Under the pieces are notes generated by a model that searched no databases, was not told the origin of the DNA, and worked only from the letters and a program-made list of their open reading frames with translations. DNA of 64,000 nucleotides. It comes from Clitopilus passeckerianus (Eukaryota > Basidiomycota > Agaricomycetes > Agaricales > Entolomataceae). This document shows positions 10,288-21,433 of the stretch, in pieces (within the stretch, counting starts at the first letter, position 1; each line of letters opens with the position of its first letter). The translations under genes and the position numbers were made by a program. The stretch spans positions 744,001-808,000 of the forward strand of contig CALYLX010000159.1 in assembly GCA_944990035.1 (NCBI GenBank), written 5' to 3'.

Positions 10288-13200
10288 AGAGGAAGACTGC
10301 AAAGCCGACGTCAGTACTTCCTCGCCCGATTGATATTTCCAGTGTACTTGTAGCTACTGATTTTTATGCTGAATCTATGCGTATCCCAATCTCTCTACAA
10401 GACCCCCTAGATGGAAATACAACAATCGCCGGCACAAAAGCTCTCATTGACTCTGGAGCGCAAGGGTCATTTATCGACTCCGTCTTTGCCAAGACACATC
10501 ACCTCCCGCTACTCCCACTCCGACAACCGATTACAGCACGAAACGTTGATGGCACCCTGAACAAACAAGGAACTATTACCCACTTTACCTGGGTCATTGC
10601 CAAGATAGGGACAGCCATCATCAAGGAAAGATGCTTTGTCACTGGACTCGGGAAAGACCACCTGATTTTTGGATTACCCTGGCTAAAACGGGTAGATCCA
10701 ATCATATCGTGGAGCGACGGCACACTCGAAATCGACGAATCACGCATTACCCAACGACTGTCGCAAACATTGATGCGAGCAGTAGACATCAAGCGGATGA
10801 GAGCCATCCGAGAACAACTACTAGAGGAAAACACGCCACCTACCCCAGCACCTGATTGTTCCGAAGAGAATCCCGGAAAATCAGAAGGACTTAGCGACTA
10901 TTTCCGAATAGTCGAAGACGGAGAAGAGATCAATGAAGATTTTCTCATCGCATACTGCCAGAACGAACCGGCAGTCGGAATATTCACCAAAGAGGAACCC
11001 CACTTACGCAGGAACACACAAAGGATTACCTTGTGTACGGGCCAATCAGGCCAACTACCACAATACGACAGACGGTGGTAACACACCATCCAGCAACCAG
11101 ACACCACACACAGCAGGTGTGGATACGTGCGAAAACATCAATTTCGCAAGCTCTGGAACATAAACGAGAAGATAAGGAACCAAAGAAATCCCTTGACGAA
11201 ATCATCCCCGACTATCTTCAAGACTACAGAAAAGTCTTTGAGAAAGCAGCATCCGAACGATTCCCACCAAGCCGACCCTGGGATCACGCCATAGATCTGA
11301 AGACAGATTTCGTGCCAAAAGACTGCAAGGTCTATCCGCTCAGCCCCTTAGAGCAAGAAAAACTCGACGAGTTTCTCAAGGAAAATCTAGCCAAAGGATA
11401 CATCCGAGAATCCAACTCCCCACAAGCATCTCCGTTCTTCTTTGTTGCAAAGAAAGACTCGGAAGCCCTAAGACCATGTCAGGATTACCGACGACTCAAC
11501 GAAGGAACAATACCTAACGCTTACCCCTTACCGCTGGCTAGCGAACTCATCGATAAACTCAAAGGAGCAACTGTCTTCACCAAACTCGACATTCGATGGG
11601 GATATCACAACATCCGCATCAAAGATGGTGACCAATGGAAAGCAGCGTTCAAGACCAACCGAGGTTATTTGAACCAATGGTGATGTTCTTTGGACTAATG
11701 AACTCACCCGGTACCTTCCAAGCAATGATGAACCACCTTTTCCGAGACATGATAGACGAAGGATGGGTCATCATCTACATGGACGACATCCTCATCTTCT
11801 CCAACGATCCAGAAAAACACCGAGAACGCACACGCAGAGTCTTACAAAGACTACAAGACAACGATCTCTACCTCAAAGCAGAGAAATGCCAATTTGACAC
11901 CACAAGAGTGGAATACCTCGGGTTCATCATTGAACCAAACAAGATCTCCATGGACCCTGTCAAACTTGCAGGGATGCGCGACTGGCCTACGCCAACTACA
12001 GTAAAGGAAGTCCGATCATTCCTAGGATTCGGAAACTTTTACCGCAGGTTCATTGGACAATATGCGGAAATTGCCAAACCGCTGAACGAACTCACCAAGA
12101 AAGACAAGAAGTGGGAATGGACCAATGAATGTCACAAAGCTTTCACTACCCTGAAAGACAAATTCCTGGAAGCGCCTGTGTTGCTGATGCCTGACCCCAC
12201 GAAGCCATTTGTGGTGGAAAGCGACGCCTCAAAACATGCAACAGGAGCAGTCCTACAACAACGTGACGCCAACGGATCATGGCACCCATGTGGTTTCATA
12301 TCTAAATCGTTCTCGGAAACAGAACGGAACTATGAAATCTACGACCGAGAACTTCTAGGCATTATCCGCGCATTAGAAACCTGGCGACACTACTTCCATG
12401 GATCCCAACATTCAGTTGTGATTCTATCCGATCACAAAAACCTCACATACTTCCGAGAAGCCCGGAAGTTGAACCGACGACAAGCAAGATGGAATTTGAT
12501 GCTATCCCAGTTTAACATCAAACTTGTACACACCCCTGGTGCAAAGATGATACAATCTGACGCACTATCTCGACGACCAGACCACATCCCAGGTGAAGAC
12601 ACCGACAACGAAGACATCATTCTCCTCCCCGACAAGCTCTTCCTTCGCTCAATTGACATTGAACTAAAGGACGAAATTGTACACAAGATGGTCAATGACA
12701 AACTGATTGTTGACGCCATTCGCACCGCCAAAGAAGACGGACCCCCACCAATCCGATCAAACCTGGAAGACTGGAAATTTGACAATGGCATCTTGTACTA
12801 CAAGGACAAGTGTGTGGTACCAGATGACGAAGACCTCCGAAGGAAGATAGTCCAACGTTATCACGATCTACCCAGCGCAGGACACCCTGGACAATTTGGG
12901 ACACTGGAAAAAGTCCGGAAGGACTACTGGTGGCCAGGGATGTCAGTGTTCATCAAGAACTTTGTGCAGGGCTGTGCAATGTGCCAGCAAATGAAAATCA
13001 ATCGCCACCCCACCGCTCCACCATTAATGCCCATCAAATCCGAAACCACTAGGCCATTTTCGCTAGTGACGTACGATTTTCACACGGATCTCCCAGAGAG
13101 TGATGGTTTCGATAGCATTATGGCCGTGGTCGACCATGGAGCTACGAAGGGGCAATTTTCATCCCTTGCACAAAGAAAATCGACGCCACAGGAACTGCAA

Positions 13201-14105
13201 ACGCCTACATTGACAACGTTTACCGTCGCTTTGGACTCCCCGACAAAGGAATTTCAGACAGAGGACCTCAATTCGCCTCTAAAGTTTTCCAAGAAATGGG
13301 ACGACTCCTTGGAATCAAGCTCAACATGAGCACCGCCTACCACCCACAAACCGATGGTGCGACAGAAAGGATCAATCAGGAGATTGATGCCTATCTCCGC
13401 ATCTTCTGTGCACAGAACCCCGAATCCTGGTCCAAATGGATTACCACTCTAGAATTCTCCTACAACAGCCGAACACACTCTGTCACCAAACGAACCCCAT
13501 TCTACCTAATGATGGGATACGAACCACCTGCACTCCCATCAGTTGCTCCCACTAGCAAAATTCCCGCAGTTGACAAACGGATCAAGGAACTTCTGCTAGC
13601 ACGCGATGAAGCAAATGCTGCACATGCACTTGCTGCGCAACGCATGGCAGAGAAGATCACACGACAGTTCACCCCATTCAAAGTCGGAGAAAAGGTGTGG
13701 TTAGAAGCCACAAATCTCAATCAAGGAAACATCTCCAAGAAACTAGCACCCAAACGAGAAGGACCCTTCAAGATACTTGAGGTAAAAGGACACCTGACCT
13801 ATAAACTCGACCTGCCAAGACGATGGAAGATCCACCCGGTGATTCACGCGTCACTTCTCACCCGTTACATCTCCACCAAAGCGCATGGACCCAGCTTCTC
13901 TAAACCGCCACCTGACGAAATCGACGGAATAGAAGAATACGAAATAGAAGCAATTGTGGCCCATCAGAAACAAGGCAAAGGGCGACACAGATACCTCGTA
14001 AAATGGAAGGGATGGCCATCAGCGGACAACGAATGGATGCCCGAGTCAGAACTGCGGGCCAAGAAAATACTCACCGAGTATAAAAAGAGGAAGAAACTCA
14101 CCTGA
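10281..14105 (+). pseudogene. pol of E3: protease-RT-RNase H-integrase-chromodomain, with three frameshifts
   Basis: This is the -1 frame overlapping the end of gag. Order: aspartic protease (LIDSGA, about 10446), RT (YMDD about 11779), RNase H (12190-12500), integrase zinc finger (HDLPSAGHP to CAMCQQMK), DDE core with SDRGPQF (13257) and ERINQE (13365), C-terminal chromodomain (YLVKWKGWP, 13991 on). Three single-base losses break it: C5 to C4 near 11003, G3 to G2 near 11661 and G5 to G4 near 13151. All are homopolymer contractions compared with E1 or E2. If they are base-calling errors the gene is intact, which would fit the identical LTRs. Confidence 0.9.
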
Positions 14106-14153
14106 CACCACATAGCAAACCCACTCACATCCACTATATAACAATGTCTCAAA

Positions 14154-15006
14154 ATGCCTCTTCCTACGACCGCACCATCATCCGCAACACCTTCAAATCC
14201 GATACCGCTATTACGGCGCTCCGTACGCATACTGCCTGGAGCAGCAACGACAACCCTCTCACCGCTGTGGGAGAACAAGGAACCCTCTACCAAAACCGAC
14301 GAACCGAAACTCAACGAAGTGGCTCGTCTGCGCCACCAATTTGCGAAAACCACTGACGATCTTGATCAACTTTTGGACAAAGTTGATCGAGAAACGGAGG
14401 AGACCCTCACAGACCTCTTCTTTGCTATTGGAGGAACAGCTTTCCTCGACGAATTCTTCCCGAACGACAAAACTGGTTCAACAACCCAAAGGAGACAGAC
14501 TTGAAACCCTTGCCTCCAATCCCTGGGGGCCTGAGGAAAGTCAAGAAGAGGAAGTCACGATCCTCACTGCACGTCAAGTTTGCGGAACCCTACGAGCATT
14601 TCCTCCCGTCACCAATTTACACACCGCCGCAAAAATAAAACATAACCCCCGTCAAAAAGAACAGAACGACAACAAGGAAAACATCAATCCCAATGGCAAA
14701 CCCTCCAACGCCATACCTCTCCGCATTCGAAAGCCCACCAGAGTCCGACTCACCAACGCTGGTGAACCTTCCCCCTCGACAGTATCGTCCCAGAAGGCGC
14801 CGCGCACCGGATACCTTGCCAACAGACCACCACCACCCAGATGGTTCAGATGCTACATTTGTGGAGGCAGACACCGACAGTGTCATTGCTTTCGTTTTGT
14901 GTGTCGTCTGTGCCATCATCGTGGCCCAGGCCATTACCCGGTTAGCTGCCCACAACGCTACCACAAGGGCATAGACCGTCACTTCTGGGGTAAAGGAAGG
15001 AATTGA
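14154..15006 (+). pseudogene. Third ORF (ORF3) of E3, unknown function, Cys/His-rich C-terminus
   Basis: ATG at 14154 (MPLPTTAP) opens a frame shared with E1, 49 bp after the pol stop. The N-terminal half is Pro/Thr-rich followed by an acidic helical stretch (DQLLDKVDRETEE). The C-terminal 70 residues hold many Cys and His: CYICGG ... CHC ... CRLCHHRGPGHYPVSC, the last part resembling a CX2CX6HX4C knuckle. E3 has lost one C near 14462 (C4 to C3) and has further indels near 14507 and 14655, so the frame is broken as sequenced. It occupies the env position but I see no signal peptide or membrane helix. I do not recognise a family. Confidence 0.7.
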
Positions 15007-15039
15007 AGTCAGGAGACTTCAACGATAGCGAGAGGGTAA

Positions 15040-15524
15040 TGTTATGATTTTGCTTACATGTTTCTCCTTACATACCCCGGCCCGCTTACCTATGCACGAT
15101 TACTCACATATGCTGCGCATCACTGCGCATTTTTCATCTTTTTCCATGCTTACTCCGCATCTCTCACGATCGTGAGAGACTTATACCTTATCTGACTCTT
15201 TCTGACTCGCATTGAGTCATACTGACTCATGTACTTACTCATCATGCTGCGCATGACTCATTACTTACTCAGCATGCTGCGCATGTGCTATATTTAGAAC
15301 TACTAGATAGGTATATAAACCTGTACCATTTGGTCGAGGCTCCTCAGCTTGACCTAGGCAATCTACCTAACTGCTTAGTTCTTTACTTCGCCTTTAAGTC
15401 CCTTGCTTCGTCAATCTCACCAGGTCGTCAGTACAGCCGCAGCTGCTGACAAATCTCTGTCTTTGTTTATCAAAGACATCGAGCGTAAACAGTATTACCT
15501 AAGTTGTTAGGCTCTGCCTTAACA
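15040..15524 (+). repeat. 3' LTR of E3
   Basis: This is 485 bp and I find no difference from 8274-8758 when read line by line. It is preceded by the purine-rich tract GCGAGAGGGTAA (15028-15039), the expected plus-strand primer, and followed by the target duplication GCACC. Confidence 0.97.
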
Positions 15525-15529
15525 GCACC
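15525..15529. repeat. Target-site duplication, right copy (GCACC)
   Basis: Direct repeat of 8269-8273. After it the E1 ORF3 sequence resumes exactly where it stopped before E3. Confidence 0.95.
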
Positions 15530-16367
15530 ATCATCCGCAACACCTTCAAATCCAATACCGCTATTACGGCGCCCCGTACGCATACTGCCTGGAGCAGCGA
15601 CGACAACCCTCTCACCGCTGTGGGAGAACAAGGAACCCTCTACCAAAACCGACGAACCGAAACTCGCAATGAAGTGGCTCGTCTGCACCACCAATTTGCG
15701 AAAACCATTGACAATCTTTGATCAACTTTTGGACAAAGTTGATCGAGAGACGGAGGAGACCCTCACAGACCTCTTCTTTGCTACTGGAGGAACAGCTTTC
15801 CTCAACGAATTCTTCCCCGAACGACAAAACTGGTTCAACAACCCGGAAGAGACAGACTTCGAAACCCTTGCCTCCAATCCCTGGGGGCCTGAGGAAAGTC
15901 AAGAAGAGGAAGTCACGATCCTCACTACACGTCAAGTTTGCGGAACCCTACGAGCATTTCCTCCCGTCACCAATTTACACATCGCCGCAAAAATAAAACA
16001 TAACCCCTTCGTCAAAGAAGAACAGAATGACAACAAGGAAAACATCGACCCCAATGGCAAACCCTCCGACGCCATACCTCTCCGCATTCGAAAGCCCACC
16101 AGAGTCCGACTCACCAACGCTGGTGAACCTTCCCTCTTGACAGTATCGTCCCAGAAGGTGCCGCGCACCGGATACCTTGCCAACAGACCACCACCACCCA
16201 GATGGTTCAGATGCTACATTTGTGGAGGCAGACACCGACAGTGTTATTGCTTTCGTTTTGTGTGTCGTCTGTGCCATCATCGTGGCCCAGGCCATTACCC
16301 GGTTAGCTGCCCACAACGCTACCACAAGGGCATAGACCGTCATTTCTGGGGTAAAGGAAGGAATTAA
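15530..16367 (+). pseudogene. ORF3 of E1, remainder after the E3 insertion
   Basis: E1's ORF3 starts at ATG 8251, is cut at 8273 and continues here to TAA before 16370. Relative to E3 it appears to have lost one base near 15667 and gained one T near 15718, which cancel, so the rest reads open. It keeps the acidic middle and the Cys/His-rich end (CYICGG ... CYC ... CRLCHHRGPGHYPVSC). Conservation of these Cys and His between E1 and E3 argues that ORF3 is a real protein of the family. Confidence 0.75.
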
Positions 16368-16400
16368 AGTCAGGGGACTTCAACGATAGTGAGAGGGTAA

Positions 16401-16855
16401 TGTTATGATTTTGCTTACATGTTTCTCCTTACATACCCCGGCCCGCTTACCTATGCATGATTACTCACATATGCTGCGCATCACTGCGCATTTTTCATCT
16501 TTTTTCATGCTTACTCCGCATCTCTCACAATCGTGAGAGACTTATACCTTAACTGACTCTTTCTGACTCACATCGAGTCATACTGACTCATGTACTTACT
16601 CATCATGCTGCGCATGCGCTATATTTAGAACTACTAGATAGGTATATAAACCTGTACCATTTGGTCAAGGCTCCTCAGCTTGACCTAGGCAATCTACCTA
16701 ACTGCTTAGTTCTCTACTTCGCCTTTAAGTCCCTTGCTTCGTCAATCTCACCAGGTCGTCAGTACAGCCGCAGCTGCTGACAAATCTCTGTCTTTGTTTA
16801 TCAAAGACATCGAGCGTAAACAGTATTACCTAAGTTGTTAGGCTCTGCCTTAACA
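16401..16855 (+). repeat. 3' LTR of E1 (shortened)
   Basis: This LTR is 455 bp because a 30-bp segment containing one ATGACTCAT site and one of two GCATGCTGCGCATG repeats is missing. It also differs from E3 at about ten scattered bases, so E1 is older. The self-priming 11-mer and TATA box are unchanged. A purine-rich tract GAGAGGGTAA (16391-16400) precedes it. Confidence 0.95.
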
Positions 16856-17179
16856 CATAGGAGTTGGGGTAGTCTGTACAGCTGGGAAACTGTTGAGGAC
16901 TTTGGCCGTTCCTTCGAAGTTGCCGTCATGTTCGATGGAGTGTCGGATCGGGTGATCTGTAGCCCAATCGGTCCAAGTAGTTTCAACTGTCTGGCCGGTC
17001 GTGGGGTGAGCGATTACGACTTTCTTAGCACCGTATCAGACCCAGTTGACAGTGATCATATCTGGAGCTACACCGAATTGAGACATCCGAAAAGGCATGA
17101 GGGGGAGGAGAAGCACCAGGAAGAAGCGCCAAAAGGCAAAGAGGGGTAGGAACGCAAGGACCTGAAACAGGTTGTGCAT
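16856..17179 (-). pseudogene. 5' fragment of a secreted or membrane protein gene cut by the E1 LTR
   Basis: On the minus strand ATG at 17179 opens with a hydrophobic leader (MHNLFQVLAFLPLFAF, then VLLLPLM) and continues as ITVNWV, a TGA (17038-17036), then YGAKKVVIAHPTTG and TTWTDWATDHPIR, up to the LTR border. The frame on both sides of the TGA is the same, so a single CGA-to-TGA change is likely. Everything downstream is missing because E1 lies there. I do not recognise the family. Confidence 0.5.
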
Positions 17180-17867
17180 GGTGGGGTTGGAAGGGTGTGT
17201 TCAGGGTATGTAGGGTACACGTATGTGATAGGACGTGTGGTTGTAAAATGAGAGGGGAGCCTCAAGGTTACCTCGTGTACTTTCTTCGTCTAAGTACTGT
17301 CAACCAGTCGGGATGGCAAACAATACCCACGTAATACGGTACACGTTTCACAGAGAGGAGAGAGTCGGGTCCTAGTGCCGGACTAGGAGTGTCGAATGGA
17401 GTCCGTCTTAGCAGGTAAGCCTACCTGAAAGATTGTCGTCGGTCGGCCAATGTCTCTTGCTTACTGTGCCTCTTGGCAAGTTTTGAGACTGACTTAAATT
17501 CCGTCGAGCCCACAGTAAGGTTGAGACCGTCATCGGCCGTCCTAAGAGCAAAGCGGCTTGTCCCACTTAAACTACTCAGAGGATTGTTGACACTGTGTTG
17601 GACAGTGTTACGCGTTGCCAACTATCGACTCAACAATTTGGCCAAGACACCATTCGTGAGGTGCTTATGGGGACACGCGTTTGTGGTGACGAGGTAAGGA
17701 GGAGGTTTTCGTGGTTCTCAGAGCTCTATCGATAACCCTATGCCCTTCAACACAGTGACACGGGGAGTACACGAAGAGATGGAAAGAAAAGTAGTGATTT
17801 AGAGAATAAAGTGTAGTGGGTTGGGTAGGGAGGAGCGAACGAGGCAATAGGAGGAGACTTGAACTTT
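17180..17867. other. Non-coding interval between transposon remnants
   Basis: I find no convincing gene. Short open frames on both strands show no recognisable motif or splice structure. Confidence 0.5.
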
Positions 17868-17953
17868 TGTTAGCAACACAATAGCCTAAGCTTATTGGGT
17901 TGTTCACTCAATCCAAGCGTCATTGTACGACCTAACTCAAACTAGTATTGTGG
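17868..17953 (-). repeat. Terminal fragment of an F-family LTR, inverted
   Basis: TGTTAGCAACACAATAGCC at 17868 is the reverse complement of the 3' end of the F LTR at 21434-21721, and the match continues for about 85 bp before the two diverge. It is therefore the last third of an LTR in the opposite orientation to element F. F itself has no 5' LTR, so the locus has been rearranged or holds a second, deleted copy. Confidence 0.75.
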
Positions 17954-18025
17954 GAGTTATATTATGGTTTCTAATGGTGTATAGCAAGCTATACCACTGA
18001 TGAGCCATTTTTAGGGTCAAGACCA

Positions 18026-18224
18026 AATAATTGTCCCAATGTTGGTCTGTCTTGTTTGCACTATATCTCCATCAATTCCATTCGGAGTTTTAATATTTTT
18101 ATATATTCTAAAAGCTGAGATTAAATGCTTTTAGAAATGTACCTATACTTTGGTCTTGTTTGTACTTGGTCTAGAGTTATTGTCCAAACAGTCAAAAAGT
18201 GCGAAACATTGGGACAATTGTTTG
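18026..18224. repeat. Fold-back segment with nested inverted repeats
   Basis: AATTGTCCCAATGTT near 18030 and its reverse complement AACATTGGGACAATT near 18206 flank a segment that also holds a central hairpin (TTCTAAAAGC / GCTTTTAGAA, 18106-18136) and two related copies of GGTCTTGTTTG. It lies at the 5' edge of element F. This could be a small fold-back or MITE-like element or a palindrome formed on rearrangement. Confidence 0.4.
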
Positions 18225-18235
18225 AGCCACTGTAG

Positions 18236-21111
18236 AACTGATACCTGGTGCTAAGATACAAGATTGTAAAATCTACCCATTGAATCTCGAAGAGCAGAAG
18301 AAGCTTGACGAATTCCTTGAGGAAAATCTTGCAACCAGACACATCAGACCTTCAAAATCCCCAATGGCATCTCGTTTCTTCTTTGTCAAGAAAAAAGACG
18401 GCTCTCTTCGACCGGTACAGGACTATTGCAAGCTTAACGATATCACCATCAAAAACGAATATCCGCTTCCATTAGTTCAAGAGCTTGTTGATAAGCTCAA
18501 GAACGCCAAGTACTTTACAAAGCTGGATATTAGATGGGGATATAACAATGTCCGTATCAAAGAAGGCGATGAGTGGAAAGCAGCTTTCCGAACCAACAGA
18601 GGACTATTTGAACCAGTAGTTATGTTCTTCGGCCTATGTAATTCCCCAGGTACCTTTCAATGGATGATGAACGACCTCTTTAAAGATGAAATTAACCTAG
18701 AGGCCGTAGTCATTTATATGGACTACATTCTCATTTTCACTAAGACAATGGAATAACATGAAGAAACAGTAGAACACGTTCTTAAAATCCTAGAAGAGAA
18801 CAACCTCTATCTGAAACCAGAAAAATGCTCGTTCCATCAAGAAAGTGTTGAATACCTGGGAATGATTATATCGGAGAACTCAGTTCAAATGGATCCTCTC
18901 AAGGTTAACGCGGTAGTCAACTGGCCAACTTTAACCTGCAAGCGTGATGTACAACAATTCCTTGGGTTCTGTAATTTCTACCGGAGGTTTATAGAGGGCT
19001 TCTCCAAAGTCGCTAAACCTCTCTCAGAACTCACAGGAAACGCTGAATGGTCTTGGACAGACAGGCAAGATAAAGCTTTCAACGAGCTTAAGCGCTTGAT
19101 TACAACAACGCCTATTCTTGCAATGCCGAACAACAATGGAAAGTTCCGGGTTGAAGTCGACGCTTCCGACTATGCGACAGGTGGCATCCTATCTCAAGAA
19201 CAATCAGATGGCAAATATAGACCAATAGCATTTATCTCGAAGTCACTTAACGACGCTGAATGTAATTACAAGATTTATGACAAAGAAATGCTTGCCATTG
19301 CAAATGCTCTTGAGGACTGGCGTCAATATCTTATGGGTGCCAGACAGGTTTTTGAAATATGGACGGATCATGAAAATCTCAAGTACTTCCGAAAGCCACA
19401 AAAGATCAATCGCAGACAAGCGAGATGGTTAACGGAAATGCAAGAGTATAATTTCACCCTTCACCACAAACCGGGAAGCTCGATGGGCAAGGCAGATAGC
19501 CTGTCGAGACGACCAGGCCATAAGAAGGGGGTGAATGATAATGAAAATGTTGTCCTTTTGAAACCTGAATTATTTCGCCACATTCTCCGCACTGTCGAAG
19601 TCGAAGGGATTGCTGATGAATGGCTGAAGCGAATCATCCGCGCCAAAGGCCAACGAGATCCGGAGGTTACTAAACACCTAAATGCCAAAGAAGAAGAGTG
19701 GACAGAAGAGAAAGACTTTGTCACCTAGAAACATCGTGTTTATGTACCAAAGGATAAAAGACTTCGTGAAGAAATTATCAAGTATCATCATGACAAGGAA
19801 ACTGAAGGACATCCAGGCAGAGCCAAAACACACGAGTCTATCACCAGGAACTATTGGTGGCCAAGACTTTTTGTAGACGTAAAGAAATATGTAGAAGGAT
19901 GCCCAAACTGCCAACGGAATAAGCCGATACGACAATCCCCTGCAGCACCACTCTCCCCAAACGAAATCCCCACCAGACCATGGGAGATCGTCACTGCAGA
20001 CTTTATCGGCCCGCTACCAATGTCCAACGGTTTCAATATGATCCTTGTAATTGCAGATCGCTTCACCAAACGAGCACACTTCATTCCTTGCAACGACACC
20101 ATCACGTCAGAAGGGACAGTCCGTCTTTATCGCGATCATATCTTCACCAAGTATGGCATTCCCCGAAAGTTGATCACAGATCGAGGACCACAGTTCAGCT
20201 CCAAGTTCATGGACGAACTATGTAGACTTATAGGAACGGTCCAAAACAAGTCAACCGCATATCATCCTCAGACAGACGGACAAACAGAACGCATCAACCA
20301 AGAGTTAGAACAATACTTAAGGTTGTTTGTCAACTACAGACAGTCCGGCTGGGCAGAATGGCTTGCCCTAGCAGAGTTTTCATACAACAACAAAGTCCAC
20401 TCTGCAACAGGATACACCCCGTTCTACCTCAATCACGGTCAACATCCTTGGACAGGAAAGGAACTCGTCACTGAAGTACAAAACCCCGCAGCCCACGAGT
20501 TTGCTAAGACTATGAAGCAACTCTATGAGGAAGCTGAAGCATCACTTAAGCGCGCAGCTGAAACAATGAAGACACAGTACGATCGGAAACGAGGACCAGC
20601 CCGGACCTATGCCAAAGGAGATCAGGTATACGTCGAAGGCATCAACATCACGACGGATCACCCAACCAAAAAGCTAGCCGAGAAACGTTTCAGACCCTTC
20701 AAGGTGATTGAGAAAATTGGTACCTCATCCTACCAGCTCGATCTCCCGAAGGAATGGGAAAAGATCCACGATGTCTTCAATGAGGCACTACTCCGTCCTT
20801 ACAAGACACCCGTCTTCAATTCGCAAAGGAACATTCCCCCTTGCCCTGTTCAACCCATTGTCGACGTTGAAGGACATGAAGTCGAAGCCACCCTTGACTC
20901 CCGAGAAGTTTGGAGCCGAAACAAACGCAAAATCGAGTATTTGGTCAAGTGGAAGAATAAACCTGAAGAAGAAAACACATGGGAATATTCTGAAAACCTT
21001 GAAGCTGCTTGCAATTTAGTCTCCAAATTCCACCGACAAAACCCCACTGCCGTCCGTTGGATCAATCCTCTCCATTCCCCAAACCCTACTCCTCAAACGA
21101 CAACTCTATGA
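18236..21111 (+). pseudogene. pol remnant of F: RT-RNase H-integrase-chromodomain
   Basis: One frame runs from about 18236 to 21111, interrupted by TAA at 18754-18756 (from CAA) and TAG at 19726-19728 (from CAG). RT has YMDY instead of YMDD at 18716-18727, so a catalytic Asp is lost. The integrase finger (HHDKETEGHPG ... CPNCQRNK), DDE core (TADFIG; TDRGPQFSS; ERINQE) and chromodomain (YLVKWKNKP ... NTWEYSENL, 20938-21000) follow. In the +1 frame after 21010 another open stretch (LYDPKKEVAWTV ... LLLKRG, to 21433) looks like a C-terminal tail or a small downstream ORF. Confidence 0.9.
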
Positions 21112-21433
21112 CCCAAAGAAGGAAGTTGCGTGGACAGTCATCCCACGTGACACTCAACCTATCCGCACCCTCACCCAATATTACACCAATCCCGATAAAG
21201 TCGCCGAAGCCGTAGAATTGGATTGGGAATTATGGGCTCTACGTAATACCCCCGATAAAGGCAAAGAACGCGAACACCCAAATACCGACAAATCACCTAC
21301 CTGCCGCTCCATTTCCCTTATCAAGAAGTCTCAAGCAGGTCTTGCAGACGATTATGGACAAGACATTATTGAATCTAAAGTCAATGAATATGGAGACAAT
21401 AATCGAGGACAATTACTCCTAAAAAGGGGGTAA

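Larger units (their letters stand above)
8274..15524 (+). mobile_element. Complete chromovirus copy E3 nested in E1
   Basis: This 7251-bp element has two 485-bp LTRs in which I see no difference, a self-priming type PBS, gag, a -1-frame pol ending in a chromodomain, a third ORF, and a purine-rich tract (15028-15039) before the 3' LTR. It is inserted in the third ORF of a sister copy with a perfect 5-bp duplication. Identical LTRs imply very recent insertion. Even so its pol and ORF3 carry single-base contractions relative to E1 and E2, which conflicts with such youth unless they are sequencing errors. Confidence 0.97.
3574..16855 (+). mobile_element. Outer chromovirus copy E1, interrupted by E3
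   Basis: E1 occupies 3574-8273 and 15525-16855. Its 5' LTR and start of gag lie left of the window, separated by the E2 insertion. Element E3 splits it at 8274-15524, after codon 8 of its third ORF. Order: gag, pol (protease, RT, RNase H, integrase, chromodomain), ORF3, purine-rich tract, 3' LTR. Its frames carry several one- or two-base losses and one C-to-T nonsense change, so it looks inactive as sequenced. Confidence 0.9.

Noticed and set aside
17421..17697. Overlapping open frames of 66 and 74 codons
   Set aside because: No ATG start on the plus-strand frame, no motif and no splice context.
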